Positions 35,041 through 43,538 of a stretch of 64,000 nt of DNA are shown piece after piece. The notes beneath the pieces were generated by a model, which did no database searches, was not told the DNA's origin, and was given only the letters and a program-made list of their open reading frames with translations. Positions within the stretch are counted from its first letter, which is position 1, and every line of letters starts with the position of its first letter. This DNA comes from Actinoallomurus purpureus. Lineage in GTDB: Bacteria; Actinomycetota; Actinomycetes; Streptosporangiales; Streptosporangiaceae. The stretch spans positions 186,001 through 250,000 of the forward strand of contig NZ_JAMXMY010000006.1 in the NCBI RefSeq assembly GCF_024055795.1, in the 5' to 3' direction. A program made the translations under genes and the position numbers.

Positions 35041-35219
35041 CAAGGGCCGGCCGTGGCCCGGTCCTCCGTGCGGCGTGGTGAGGGGCCGGGGGGAGCGGTC
35101 CAGGAGATGCAGCCGTGGCGTCATCACCTTCTTGCCCGTCCATTAAGCGCAGCGTGGCGACCCCGATACTGACGGCATTGTTTGCGGACTGTCATCATCT
35201 GTTCAACGGGGGGTGAGCA

Positions 35220-35726
35220 ATGCCTGGAAGTGAAGCATTCTTGGCGATGGCCAAGACACAGATCGGTCCGCGAAGACGGGCCGACGGCAGCACGAAGTAC
35301 GGCGACTGGTTCGCCGAGCTCATCGGGGACCCGGCCTACCGCAGCGGTGACTTCTGCGCGATGGGCCTGCTGTGGTGCGCCTGGAGGACCGACCAGGTCC
35401 TGGCCCTGGGCGGCGTACACCGAGAGTGGGCGTGGGTGCCGTCGTGGTGGCGGCACTGGCAGGACGCCGGCCGGTCGACGCAACGGCCCGCTCGCGGCCG
35501 GATCGCCTTCTTCGATTTCAATTCGACCGGCGATCCCGAACACGTCGGAGCCGTTCTGCAGGACAACGGGAACGGCTCGATCATCACCATCGAGTTCAAC
35601 ACCCTGAACGGCTGGTGCGCCATTCGGGGCCGTCGGCTGGCGGACGTCCTCGGCTTCGGCGACCCGGAGTGGCAAGGCCGACGGGTGACGGTCGTGGCGG
35701 GCGGCGACTCCTGCTGGAGGGGCTGA
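35220..35726 (+). CDS. CHAP-domain amidase/endopeptidase without signal peptide
   Basis: The 168-residue protein is a CHAP domain: Cys46 in SGDFCAMGLLWCAW, a GRIAFFDFNSTGDPEHVGAV block with His108, and IEFNTLNGWCAIRGRRLADV. It would cut peptidoglycan amide bonds. No Sec or Tat signal is present, which is usual for phage endolysins and unusual for a housekeeping hydrolase. The ATG follows GGGGGGTGAG. The stop is one base before the GH25 start, so the two are a bicistron acting on peptide and glycan bonds respectively. No holin or phage genes are nearby. Confidence 0.82.
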   Translation: MPGSEAFLAMAKTQIGPRRRADGSTKYGDWFAELIGDPAYRSGDFCAMGLLWCAWRTDQVLALGGVHREWAWVPSWWRHWQDAGRSTQRPARGRIAFFDFNSTGDPEHVGAVLQDNGNGSIITIEFNTLNGWCAIRGRRLADVLGFGDPEWQGRRVTVVAGGDSCWRG

Positions 35727-35727
35727 C

Positions 35728-36717
35728 ATGCTCCGCGGCGCCGACATCTCGGCATGGCAGGGCACGCCAGACCTGGGGTCGCTGGCGAAGCGGTACGGCT
35801 GGTCTTTCGTCTTCATCAAGGCCACCGAGGGCGCCGCGTTCAGTGACTCCAGGTTCGCCGCCGACTGGGCTCATGCGAAGGCCGCCGGGCTCGTCCGCGG
35901 CGCCTACCATTTCGCGCGCCCCGAACAGTCGCCTGCCTCCGTCCAGGCCGATCGGCTGGTCGGCGCCGCGAGGCCCGGAGCCGGTGACCTGCTGTGCCTG
36001 GATCTCGAGCGTTCCGCGCTGGGGCAGGCGGAGACGAACGCCTGGGCCAAGGCGTTCGCCGCCCGGCTGCGGCAGCGGGCTCCCGGGGTCACGACGGTGC
36101 TGTATCTCGGCGGTTCCTACGCCGGGAACGCCACCGGCCGAGGGCTCGCCGACCATTTCGACCTGTGGTGGTACCCGCAGTACCCCGGCTCCGGGACGAC
36201 CACGAACTGGCCGCGCTCATTCAGCCCCTGGCTGCCCGCCGGGCTGACGGTGGGCTGGAAGCGGCCGCACATCTGGCAGTGGACCGACGCGTTCGCCGGG
36301 GAGTTCGACGCGAACGTCAGCCGGCTCACGATCGAGGAGCTCGCCGGAGTGGGCGGGCGACAGGAGGGGGACATGCCGTACGGAGGACAACTGCCGGCCG
36401 GTAAGGGCGGCGAGCTGGAGATCTCCTTCCCCAGGGGATTCCCAAGGGCCATCGGGCTGGTCTACGACAACAGCCTGTCGATCCCCGAGCTGGGGGTCGC
36501 ACCGCAGCCGACCGGCGAGGTGCGCATCGCGGTGCATCGCAAGGACGGCACGCACCAGCTCATCGAGGCGAAGGTCGGGATGGGGACCGTCGACGCCCAC
36601 CAACCGGACAAGACGTTCAAGACGGTCGAGTACTTCGACCATCCGGAGGACGTCGACTACGTCGTGCTGATCCGGCGCGATGAGGGCACACGACCCATCG
36701 GCTGGGACATGAGCTGA
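35728..36717 (+). CDS. GH25 lysozyme with unknown C-terminal domain, no signal peptide
   Basis: The 329-residue protein has a GH25 muramidase domain (about 1-210): MLRGADISAWQG with the first Asp, FIKATEGAAFSDSRFAADW, GAYHFARP, the catalytic DLERS, and a WQWTDAFAGEFDANVSRL end. Residues about 222-329 form a separate beta-rich domain (GGELEISFPRGFPRAIGLVY to YVVLIRRDEGTRPIGWD) that I do not recognise; it may bind wall polymers. Like its CHAP partner it lacks an export signal, so lysis, a phage tail role or a contractile particle are possible. A terminator follows directly. Confidence 0.85.
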   Translation: MLRGADISAWQGTPDLGSLAKRYGWSFVFIKATEGAAFSDSRFAADWAHAKAAGLVRGAYHFARPEQSPASVQADRLVGAARPGAGDLLCLDLERSALGQAETNAWAKAFAARLRQRAPGVTTVLYLGGSYAGNATGRGLADHFDLWWYPQYPGSGTTTNWPRSFSPWLPAGLTVGWKRPHIWQWTDAFAGEFDANVSRLTIEELAGVGGRQEGDMPYGGQLPAGKGGELEISFPRGFPRAIGLVYDNSLSIPELGVAPQPTGEVRIAVHRKDGTHQLIEAKVGMGTVDAHQPDKTFKTVEYFDHPEDVDYVVLIRRDEGTRPIGWDMS

Positions 36718-36727
36718 CCGATCCGGT

Positions 36728-36759
36728 GGGCGCCCCCCGGTCGTTTCTGGGGGGCGCCC
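36728..36759 (+). terminator. Hairpin after the lysin pair
   Basis: An 11-bp perfect stem (GGGCGCCCCCC/GGGGGGCGCCC) around GGTCGTTTCT begins 10 nt after the stop. No T-run follows. The rest of the 450-bp gap to the LacI gene shows no gene. Confidence 0.8.
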
Positions 36760-37128
36760 GCGTCGGCAGGTGCGACCGCTCGTCTCGGGCGCACGTGCCG
36801 CCGACCGGCGGCCGGCTCACTCGGCCAAGTCCGCGTACGCGGATCCGATCGAGCCTGTCCGACGCCGGCGGTTCCGTCCAGGGGGGTGCGACGGGGCCGG
36901 CCGCTGTCGTACGGGGCGGGCCTGTAGGGGGTCGACGGCGCTGTCCAGCCGGTGCCCGGCCCGTGAGCGGCCGGGTAATCGCCCACGGGCCGGGCACACG
37001 TTCTCACTGGCCGAGAGCCGCGGGTGCCGACCTTCGGCCGCTGGCCGGATCGCCGCCGAACAGCGCGCCTCTCAGCGCCTTCGATCCCTGGTCTTTTCCG
37101 CCTCCTCCAGGCGTACCGAAAAAAACCT

Positions 37129-37138
37129 AAAACGTTTT
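37129..37138. promoter_or_regulatory. LacI-type operator before the regulator gene
   Basis: AAAACGTTTT is a perfect palindrome within an A/T-rich patch (CCTAAAACGTTTTCGG) 28 nt before the LacI-type gene. The central CG and flanks fit LacI/CcpA-family sites of sugar-utilisation genes. Confidence 0.65.
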
Positions 37139-37165
37139 CGGTAACGTAAGCTCGTTTCCTGAGCG

Positions 37166-38301
37166 ATGTCAACGCCGAGATTCTGGGACGTACCGAAATG
37201 GGTTCACGTGGATTCTGAGCGGCAACGCCCGGTCACGATCAGCGATGTCGCGGCGCACGCGGGAGTGTCGATCGCCACGGTGTCCAAGGCGCTCAACAAC
37301 CGCGCGCAGGTGCGGGCGGAGACCCGCCAGCGGGTGCTCGAGGCCGCCTCAGAGCTCGGCTTCCAGCCGAACGCGCTGGCCCGTGGCCTGCTGACCGGCC
37401 AGACCCGCACCGTCGGCCTGCTCACCAGCGACAGCGTCGGACGGTTCGGGATCCCGGTGCTGCTCGGCGCCGAAGAGGCATTCGGGGCCGGGGAGATGGC
37501 CGTGCTGCTGTGCGACGCGCGCGGTGACGCGATCCGCGAGCAGCACCACCTGCGGACACTGCTCGGCCGCCGCGTCGACGGCCTCATCGTCGTGGGCCAG
37601 AGCACCGACCCGCGTCCCTCGCTCAGCCACGACCTGCCCGTTCCCGTCGTCTACGCGTACGCCCCGTCGGAGGACCCGCAGGACGTCTCATTCGTGCCCG
37701 ACGACGTCCAGGGCGCACGGACCGCCGTGGAGCACCTGCTGACGCTGGGCCGCCGCCGCATCGCCCACATCACCGGGCCGACGCACTACGCGGCCGCGCG
37801 GGATCGTGCCACGGGCGTACGGGCGTACGGGCGGCCCTGGCCGACGCCGATCTGGCCCTGTCCGGCGAGCCGCTGTACGGCGCCTGGTCCCAGCGCTGGG
37901 GCCGCCAGGCCGCCGAGATCGTGCTGCGCGCCGACCCGCGGGTCGACGGGGTGATGTGCGGCAGCGACCAGATCGCCGCGGGCTTTATCGAGGCGGCCCG
38001 CGAGCGGGGCCTGCGCATCCCGGACGACGTCGCCGTCGTCGGTTACGACAACTGGGAGGTGCTGTCCACCGAGACCCGCCCCCCGCTCACCACCATCGAC
38101 ATGAACCTCGAGAGTCTGGGCCGGACGGCCGCCCAGCACCTGTTCGCGGCCATCGACGGGCGCGCCACGCCGGGCGTGCGCCGCATGCCCTGCCGGCTGA
38201 TCATCCGCGACTCGACCGCTCCTGCCGTGGTCCATGAAAGACCCTTGCCAGCTTCTGGACGATCATCAACAATTGGGGCACCTCCGCCGGTGGCCGGGTA
38301 G
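37166..38301 (+). pseudogene. LacI-family repressor, frameshifted by an 8-bp duplication
   Basis: The first frame gives the LacI helix-turn-helix (VTISDVAAHAGVSIATVSKA then LNNRAQV) and most of the sugar-binding fold up to AARDRATGVRA, then garbles. The rest, AALADADLALSGEPLYGAWS and GVMCGSDQIAAG, RIPDDVAVVGYDNWEVL, TTIDMNLESLGRTAAQ, lies in another frame to 38301. The break is at GCGTACGG repeated exactly twice (37815-37822, 37823-37830); removing one copy restores a continuous LacI protein of about 375 residues. It precedes a large secreted hydrolase gene it probably repressed. It may be a real loss, a slippage switch, or a sequence error. Confidence 0.85.
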
Positions 38302-38370
38302 GCGCACTTCTTACGGACGGCGCTTCCACTGTCGTGAGTCCTTGCCACGCCTACCCGTAATGGGGGTTCT

Positions 38371-41127
38371 GTGCGGCGCTCACGAGTCCTGTTCCTGCTG
38401 TCCGCGGCCCTGCTCCTCACGACCGTGCTGTCCATTCTCAGTACGGCCGAGGCCGCGGTGTCCTTCTCCTCGACCGTCGTGAATCAGAACGGCGGCAACT
38501 GCATGGACGTGCCATGGGGTTCGTCCGATGACATTCAGCTCATTCAGTGGTCCTGTAATAACGGGACCAATCAGAGTTTCACCTTCTCCCCGGTCTCGGG
38601 CACCACCGACCAGTACACGATCGGCACCGTGGCGACGGGCAAGTGCGCAGGTGTCTCGGGTGCCTCGACCGCCGACAACGCCACCGTCGGCCAGTCGGCC
38701 TGCAGCGGGCAGAACAGTCAGAAGTTCCAGCTGGTGCCGGTCTCGGCGAGTAACAAGACCTTCAACCTCAAAGCCGTTCACTCCGGCAAGTGCGTCGTGC
38801 CATCGGGTGACTCCTCGGCCTCCAACACCGGCCTGGTCCAGCTGCCCTGCAGCACGGCGAGCTCCCGGACCTGGCAGGTGCCGAACTACGCCGCCCAGGG
38901 CGGCGGCGGAACCGGCAGTTATGAGGGCTTCCCGGCCCTGCCCGCCTACAACGTCTGCGGGAACTCCAGCCTCGGGCGGTCGTACGGGACGAACTTCCCC
39001 ACCCCCAACGACCCGTACTCCCAGGGCTACTACAACACCAGCGCGCTCGGCTGGGACGGCAACTACTGGCCGGTGACGACCTTCCTGTCCGGGTCGTACT
39101 TCGCGCGCGGGGTCAACAGTGTCTACAACTCGCAGTACTGCGGCGGCATGTACTCCTTCAGCGCCTACAACTACGGCGGCACCCACGCGGCGCAGTCGGT
39201 CCAGTGGACCATGGACAACGGCTACCTGCCCGCCCTGAAGACGCAGTTCACCAGCGGCTCGGTCACCATCGCCATCAAGAACTTCGCGAACAAGGTGACG
39301 TTGAACGGCAGCACCTTCATGCTGATCTACACCCGGGTCTCGGTGACCAACAAGGGCTCAGGCTCGGTGACCGTGCCGCCCGGCGGGTCCGGGCCCAACC
39401 TTGTGCGCCTGACCAGTTCGTCGCTCGACACCGTCGCCGCGGGTGCGACCAGCAACCATGACTTCGTGGCCGCGGTCGACAACTTCGGCAGCGGGGCGGC
39501 CTTCCCCAGCACCAGCACGCTGGCCTCCAGCGCGCCGGACTACGACACCGCCTACAGCCAGATGGCGTCGTACTGGAACGGCCGGCTGGGCGAGCTCAAC
39601 ACCTTCGCGCTGCCCAACATCACCCTGCCGGGCACCGGAAACCTGGCCAACCCGGGTACCGCGATGACCAACGCGTACAAGGCGGCCACGGCCTACAACC
39701 TGATCATGCAGGTGGGCAAGGCGCAGTTCTCGGCCGCCAACAACTACGCGTACATCCTCAACCACGACGTGCCCGGCGAGCTGATCGCCAAGCTGTCGAC
39801 GGGCGACTTCCACGACGCGCAGAACCTCCTGCTCACCGCCCGGATCTCCGAGAAGGAGGGCTGGGACGAGAAGGGCGCGAACTGGTACTGGGACGGGGTC
39901 TGGAAGACGCCGCAGATCTGGGCGATCTACCTGGCGAAGACGGGCGACACCTCCTTCGTCAACAGCTACTTCCATGACGACTCCGGCGGCTCCAGCGCGT
40001 GGGGCCCCAGCCTCTACACGATGATGCACACCAACTACCAGGGCCAGCTCGACAGCGACGGCACGCTGCAGAGCAACTTCGACAACGACTCGACCGGCAA
40101 ATGGCTGTTCAGCAACTACTCCGCGCTGATCGGCCTCGCGTCCTACAAGTACATCGCCACCAGGCTCGGCCTGACCTCGGAGGCGACGTACGCGGACACC
40201 GCCTACACCAACCTGCTGAACGCGCTGAACAAGGTCGTGGGCAACAACCAGTCGGCCAACGGGTTCAACTACCTGCCGTGCGAGGTCGACAAGCCCAACA
40301 GCGCCAACCGCTGTAACACGTTCAACGACGCCAACTGGGCGTCGCCGGCCTGGGCCGGGCAGAACCAGTTCGACACCATGCTGATGGGCGGCGCGCTCAA
40401 CGGGATCGTCGGCGACGCCGGCCAGATCGACCGCATGTACCAGTGGGGCTTCGCCCGGCTGTCCGCGCAGGGCTATCCCTATCCGACCTTCGGCGCCTTC
40501 AACGGCTACTCCACCGGATACAACACCTTCTACGCATCCGACGGCCTCTACAGCAACAACTACCGCGACCTGCCGATCACCAGCTACGCCTGGCAGCTCG
40601 CCACCACGACCGGCGGCCCCAACGCCTGGTGGGAGGCCAACGGCAGCGGCCCGAGCTCGTCGAATCCGTGGGCCGGTAACCACGCGGGTCCGCAGTTCGG
40701 CGCCTGCCCGTACGCGTGGCCGCTCGCCGGCCAGCAACTGGGGCTCCTCAACTCCATCGTCGCCGAGGGCCTGGCGGCCAGTGGCTCAGGCCCGTACACC
40801 TACAGCCGGCCCCTCTACATCGGACGCGGCATCCCGAACTCCTGGCTCGCCGCGGGCCAGACCATCTCGGTGAGCAACCTGACCTCGTCGTACAACGTCA
40901 GCAGCGGTGCGCGCAGCACGTACGGGGTCTCGATCGCGGTCACGAATCCGGGAGCCCGGGTGATCACCGTGAACATCACCGGCACCCCGCCCGGCGGCAC
41001 CGCCTACATCTCGCTGCCGGTCTTCTCCAGTTCCACGGTGACCTCGGTGACCGGCGGTAGCTACAACTCCGGCACCCACACGGTGACGGCCACCGGAAAC
41101 ACGATCACCATCAACCTCAACAACTGA
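38371..41127 (+). CDS. Large secreted glycoside-hydrolase-like protein with N-terminal ricin-type lectin
   Basis: The 918-residue protein has a signal peptide (about 1-29, ending AEA), then a ricin B/CBM13 lectin domain (about 30-172) with repeats such as DIQLIQWSCNNGTNQSF and STADNATVGQSACSGQNSQK. A spacer GGGGTGSYEG leads into a 700-residue catalytic-like region rich in Asn, Tyr and Trp, with helical segments (YLAKTGDTSFVNSYF, GANWYWDGVWKTPQIWAIYL) typical of (alpha/alpha)6-barrel glycosidases, and a C-terminal beta domain. I cannot name the GH family. Start is GTG 38371. The neighbouring LacI-type regulator supports a sugar-polymer role. Confidence 0.75.
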   Translation: MRRSRVLFLLSAALLLTTVLSILSTAEAAVSFSSTVVNQNGGNCMDVPWGSSDDIQLIQWSCNNGTNQSFTFSPVSGTTDQYTIGTVATGKCAGVSGASTADNATVGQSACSGQNSQKFQLVPVSASNKTFNLKAVHSGKCVVPSGDSSASNTGLVQLPCSTASSRTWQVPNYAAQGGGGTGSYEGFPALPAYNVCGNSSLGRSYGTNFPTPNDPYSQGYYNTSALGWDGNYWPVTTFLSGSYFARGVNSVYNSQYCGGMYSFSAYNYGGTHAAQSVQWTMDNGYLPALKTQFTSGSVTIAIKNFANKVTLNGSTFMLIYTRVSVTNKGSGSVTVPPGGSGPNLVRLTSSSLDTVAAGATSNHDFVAAVDNFGSGAAFPSTSTLASSAPDYDTAYSQMASYWNGRLGELNTFALPNITLPGTGNLANPGTAMTNAYKAATAYNLIMQVGKAQFSAANNYAYILNHDVPGELIAKLSTGDFHDAQNLLLTARISEKEGWDEKGANWYWDGVWKTPQIWAIYLAKTGDTSFVNSYFHDDSGGSSAWGPSLYTMMHTNYQGQLDSDGTLQSNFDNDSTGKWLFSNYSALIGLASYKYIATRLGLTSEATYADTAYTNLLNALNKVVGNNQSANGFNYLPCEVDKPNSANRCNTFNDANWASPAWAGQNQFDTMLMGGALNGIVGDAGQIDRMYQWGFARLSAQGYPYPTFGAFNGYSTGYNTFYASDGLYSNNYRDLPITSYAWQLATTTGGPNAWWEANGSGPSSSNPWAGNHAGPQFGACPYAWPLAGQQLGLLNSIVAEGLAASGSGPYTYSRPLYIGRGIPNSWLAAGQTISVSNLTSSYNVSSGARSTYGVSIAVTNPGARVITVNITGTPPGGTAYISLPVFSSSTVTSVTGGSYNSGTHTVTATGNTITINLNN

Positions 41128-41134
41128 CGGCGGC

Positions 41135-41169
41135 GACCGTGCCGGGCGGCGACGCCGCCCGGCACGGTC
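41135..41169 (+). terminator. Hairpin after the lectin-hydrolase gene
   Basis: A 16-bp perfect stem (GACCGTGCCGGGCGGC with its complement) with a 3-nt loop starts 8 nt after the stop. It is very stable and has no T-run. Confidence 0.82.
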
Positions 41170-41226
41170 CACGGGCGATCGAACCTCATGACGTCACGTC
41201 CCCGGTCAGCCGCGCCGCGTCGGTCG

Positions 41227-41709
41227 TCACGGTCGTGTGGTGACCGGTCGGGAGTGGTCCTCTCTCTTGCGAGCGCGGTAGGCGGCGGCGTTCACCCGGT
41301 GGCGGCACTTGGTGGAGCACCAGTCTCGGCGTGCCCCCCGCGAACGATCGATGTAGACCTGTGTGCACTCTGGTCTGCCGCACTCCTTGAGCAACTGTGC
41401 GTCCGGCCCGCTGAGGATGTCGATGGCGGCCCGTGCGACGGACGACATCGCCTGTTCCGGGGTGGCGTCGATCCGACGCCCTACGGCGGTGAGCTGCGGG
41501 ATCGTGCAGGGTGTCCGCGCCGTCTCGTTCACGAGGGAGAGCGAACTCTCGTCATAACCCTCGTTCGCGAGCCTTGTCGCGATGAGCGAGTGGATCGCCT
41601 CCCGGAGCGCCACGGCTTTCGGGACATCGGACGGCCGGGAGCCCGTGTCCCCGTCGACCATCCCGGACTCGCGAAACCACGAGTCCAGGCTGCTCGCCGA
41701 CGTCAGCAT
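41227..41709 (-). pseudogene. CGNR zinc-finger/ABATE regulator lacking its N-terminus
   Basis: The remaining 160 residues have the family C-terminus: LLKECGRPECTQVYIDRSRG and RRDWCSTKCRHRVNAAAYRA, the Cys-x4-Cys and Cys-x3-Cys zinc site of CGNR proteins, preceded by part of the ABATE domain. Family members are about 190-200 residues and begin with a F-x-GG-x-LxLDFxNT segment, which is absent; similarity begins about NVAPREMLTSASSLDSW. Its 5' end abuts a second gene that has also lost its start, at about 41.71-41.75 kb. The fragment might still be translated from the Met at 41709. Confidence 0.72.
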
Positions 41710-41741
41710 CTCCCGTGGCGCGACGTTGCGCCGGGCGCGCA

Positions 41742-42214
41742 GCGTTCCGAAGGCCGAGTTGGCGTGGTGGTACCAGTACTACTTCGCCACGGAGAGGGGT
41801 CGGCTCGGCCTCGAGCAGAACCGCCACGATTTCACGAAGCTGATCTGGAAGAACGTCTCTCCGACGTGGGAGTTCGACGATGCCACGTTCGATCGCACCG
41901 CGGCGGCCTTCGACAACCCCGACTACGTGAGCATCGTGATTCACAACTACCGCTGGCGCCTGGGCCTGGCCGACGGCGACCCGCGATACGACCGTCTCGA
42001 GAAGCGACTCGCGGCAGGTCCCGTCATCGCCGTACCGACGATCACCCTTGACGGTGAGCTGGATCCCTTCACACCTGCCGGAGACGGTGCGGCTTATCGC
42101 AGCAAGTTCTCCGGCGAATACGCGCACCGGACGCTGAAGGGCATCGGCCACAACGTTCCCCAGGAAGCGCCCGAAGCCTTCGCCGACGCCGTCGTCGAAG
42201 TCGACGGTTTCTGA
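41742..42214 (+). pseudogene. C-terminal half of an alpha/beta hydrolase
   Basis: From about 41745 the frame encodes AELAWWYQYYFATERGRLGL, IWKNVSPTWEFDDATF and FDNPDYVSIVIHNYRWRLGL, then TITLDGELDPFTPAGDG and the catalytic-His segment GIGHNVPQEAPEAFADAVVE. This is the second half of an epoxide-hydrolase-like protein of about 290 residues; the oxyanion loop and nucleophile elbow GxSxG are missing. Upstream codons belong to the opposing CGNR gene. No start or ribosome site is evident. It is a remnant left by a deletion. Confidence 0.75.
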
Positions 42215-42274
42215 ACGGCGCCGGCAAAAGACGACCACCACGCCCGACGGGCGGCTCTCCAACGGAGGATCCCC

Positions 42275-42361
42275 ATGCATATTCCCAGAGCGCTGATGGC
42301 TGCGTCGGTGGCCCTGATCACGGTCGCCGTCACTCTCGGCTGCTTCGCCGACCTCTTCTGA
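42275..42361 (+). CDS. 28-residue hydrophobic peptide with strong ribosome site
   Basis: The ATG follows GGAGG by 6 nt. The product begins MHIPRALMAASVALITVAVT and ends LGCFADLF: a basic start, a 16-residue hydrophobic helix, and a lipobox-like VTLGC. It could be a small membrane peptide or a truncated signal-peptide remnant. A hairpin lies 16 nt after the stop, which supports a discrete unit. No similarity is recognised. Confidence 0.5.
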   Translation: MHIPRALMAASVALITVAVTLGCFADLF

Positions 42362-42377
42362 CCGCGCCCCCGAACGC

Positions 42378-42398
42378 CCGTTCCGCCAGGCGGAACGG
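42378..42398 (+). terminator. Hairpin after the 28-residue peptide gene
   Basis: CCGTTCCGCC and GGCGGAACGG are perfect arms around a single A; the functional loop would be 3-5 nt. No T-run follows. It may serve the convergent ZIP gene too. Confidence 0.6.
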
Positions 42399-42489
42399 AC
42401 GGTCGCGTACGGCCCTGACTTCCCCAGGAGCGTCCGAAGGCCCTGGACAAGGTGGGATCGCCGCAGCGGCCGGGGAACCCGGCGGCAGG

Positions 42490-43326
42490 TCAGGCGCCTG
42501 CGGCCGTCACGATGGCGTCGGTGGCGAAACCGGCCAGCACGCCGAGCAGGATGCCCCAGGTGGTCAGCGTCTTCAGCGCCTGTTTGCGGGCCACCGCCAG
42601 GAGTTCGATGACGACGTAAAGGATGGATCCGGCGGCCAGGGTGAGGAATCCGATGGAGACCGTGTCGTTGACGACGTGCTGGCCGACAAGAGTCCCCAGG
42701 AAGGTGGGGCCGCCACCGATGAGGCCGAGCAGGGCGAGGTAGCCCCATGAGGGGAGGCGGCCCGCGGCGGCCATGGGCGCGACGATCCCGAATCCCTCGG
42801 TGGCGTTGTGCAGGCCGAATCCGATGATGAGCAGGACGGCGAGTTGTAGCTCGCCGTGGGCGGCGGAGTTGCCGATCGCCAGGCCTTCGGCGAAGTTGTG
42901 CAGCCCGATACCGATCGCGATCATCATGGGCAGGTCGCCGAGACGCGACAGGCCGGTGGGCCGAACCCGCAGTTCCGTCGCCGACGCGGCACCGGGCCCG
43001 GACGGCCTGGAAGCCGCCGGTGCGGTGCGGCGAGCGACCATGCGGTCGAAATGGACCAGGCCGACCAGCCCGACGCCGAAGCACAGCGCGAACACGGCCC
43101 CGTTGCCGGTCGCCGCGCCGTAGTGGTGATGGCCGAGCGCGGTGTCGATCGGCTCCCAGGCGTGAGTGAGCACGTCCCACAGCAGGAAGATCAGGATGCC
43201 GGTGGCGGCCGCGTTCAGCAGGGCTCTGACCTTGGGCAGGGGTGAACGCAGCCGACCGATCGGCAGGCCCAGATAGATGGTGAAGCCGGCTATCGCTCCG
43301 AGCAGCGCGACCTGTGCGGAACCCAT
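42490..43326 (-). CDS. ZIP-family divalent metal transporter
   Basis: The 278-residue membrane protein has about eight helices. The metal-path motifs are HNFAEGLAIGNS in helix 4 and HNATEGFGIVAP in helix 5, both HNxxEG as in ZIP importers of zinc, iron or manganese. A loop GHHHYG between helices and a cytosolic stretch about residues 100-125 may bind metal. Start ATG 43326. A near-consensus DtxR/IdeR box sits 60 bp upstream, so iron or manganese status probably controls it; zinc regulation would normally show a Zur box instead. Confidence 0.9.
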   Translation of the reverse strand: MGSAQVALLGAIAGFTIYLGLPIGRLRSPLPKVRALLNAAATGILIFLLWDVLTHAWEPIDTALGHHHYGAATGNGAVFALCFGVGLVGLVHFDRMVARRTAPAASRPSGPGAASATELRVRPTGLSRLGDLPMMIAIGIGLHNFAEGLAIGNSAAHGELQLAVLLIIGFGLHNATEGFGIVAPMAAAGRLPSWGYLALLGLIGGGPTFLGTLVGQHVVNDTVSIGFLTLAAGSILYVVIELLAVARKQALKTLTTWGILLGVLAGFATDAIVTAAGA

Positions 43327-43385
43327 GAGGACACTCCGAGAGTCGGGAGGATGGACGCCTCTCGCCGCACTTTCGTGCGTGCTGG

Positions 43386-43404
43386 AAAGGTGAGCCTAAC
43401 CTTA
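43386..43404 (-). promoter_or_regulatory. DtxR/IdeR-type metal box upstream of the ZIP gene
   Basis: On the minus strand the 19 bases read TAAGGTTAGGCTCACCTTT, a close match to the iron box TTAGGTTAGGCTAACCTAA of DtxR and IdeR. It lies 60 bp before the ZIP start, where it would overlap the promoter. Fe(II)- or Mn(II)-loaded repressor would shut the gene when metal is plentiful. Confidence 0.8.
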
Positions 43405-43538
43405 CTACTACTCGAATCGTAGCAACCGATCGGCACCCCGCTCTCCTGGCGCGGCAGTGCGCTGTAGCGGCAGCTCATCCTTCGGGGCTGGTCCGCCGAC
43501 GCGGTCCAACGGCTCGCGGCACCGACGTGTCAGGTCCG

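Noticed and set aside
35220-36717. Part of a prophage
   Set aside because: Apart from the two lysins no structural, replication or integrase genes are visible within the window.
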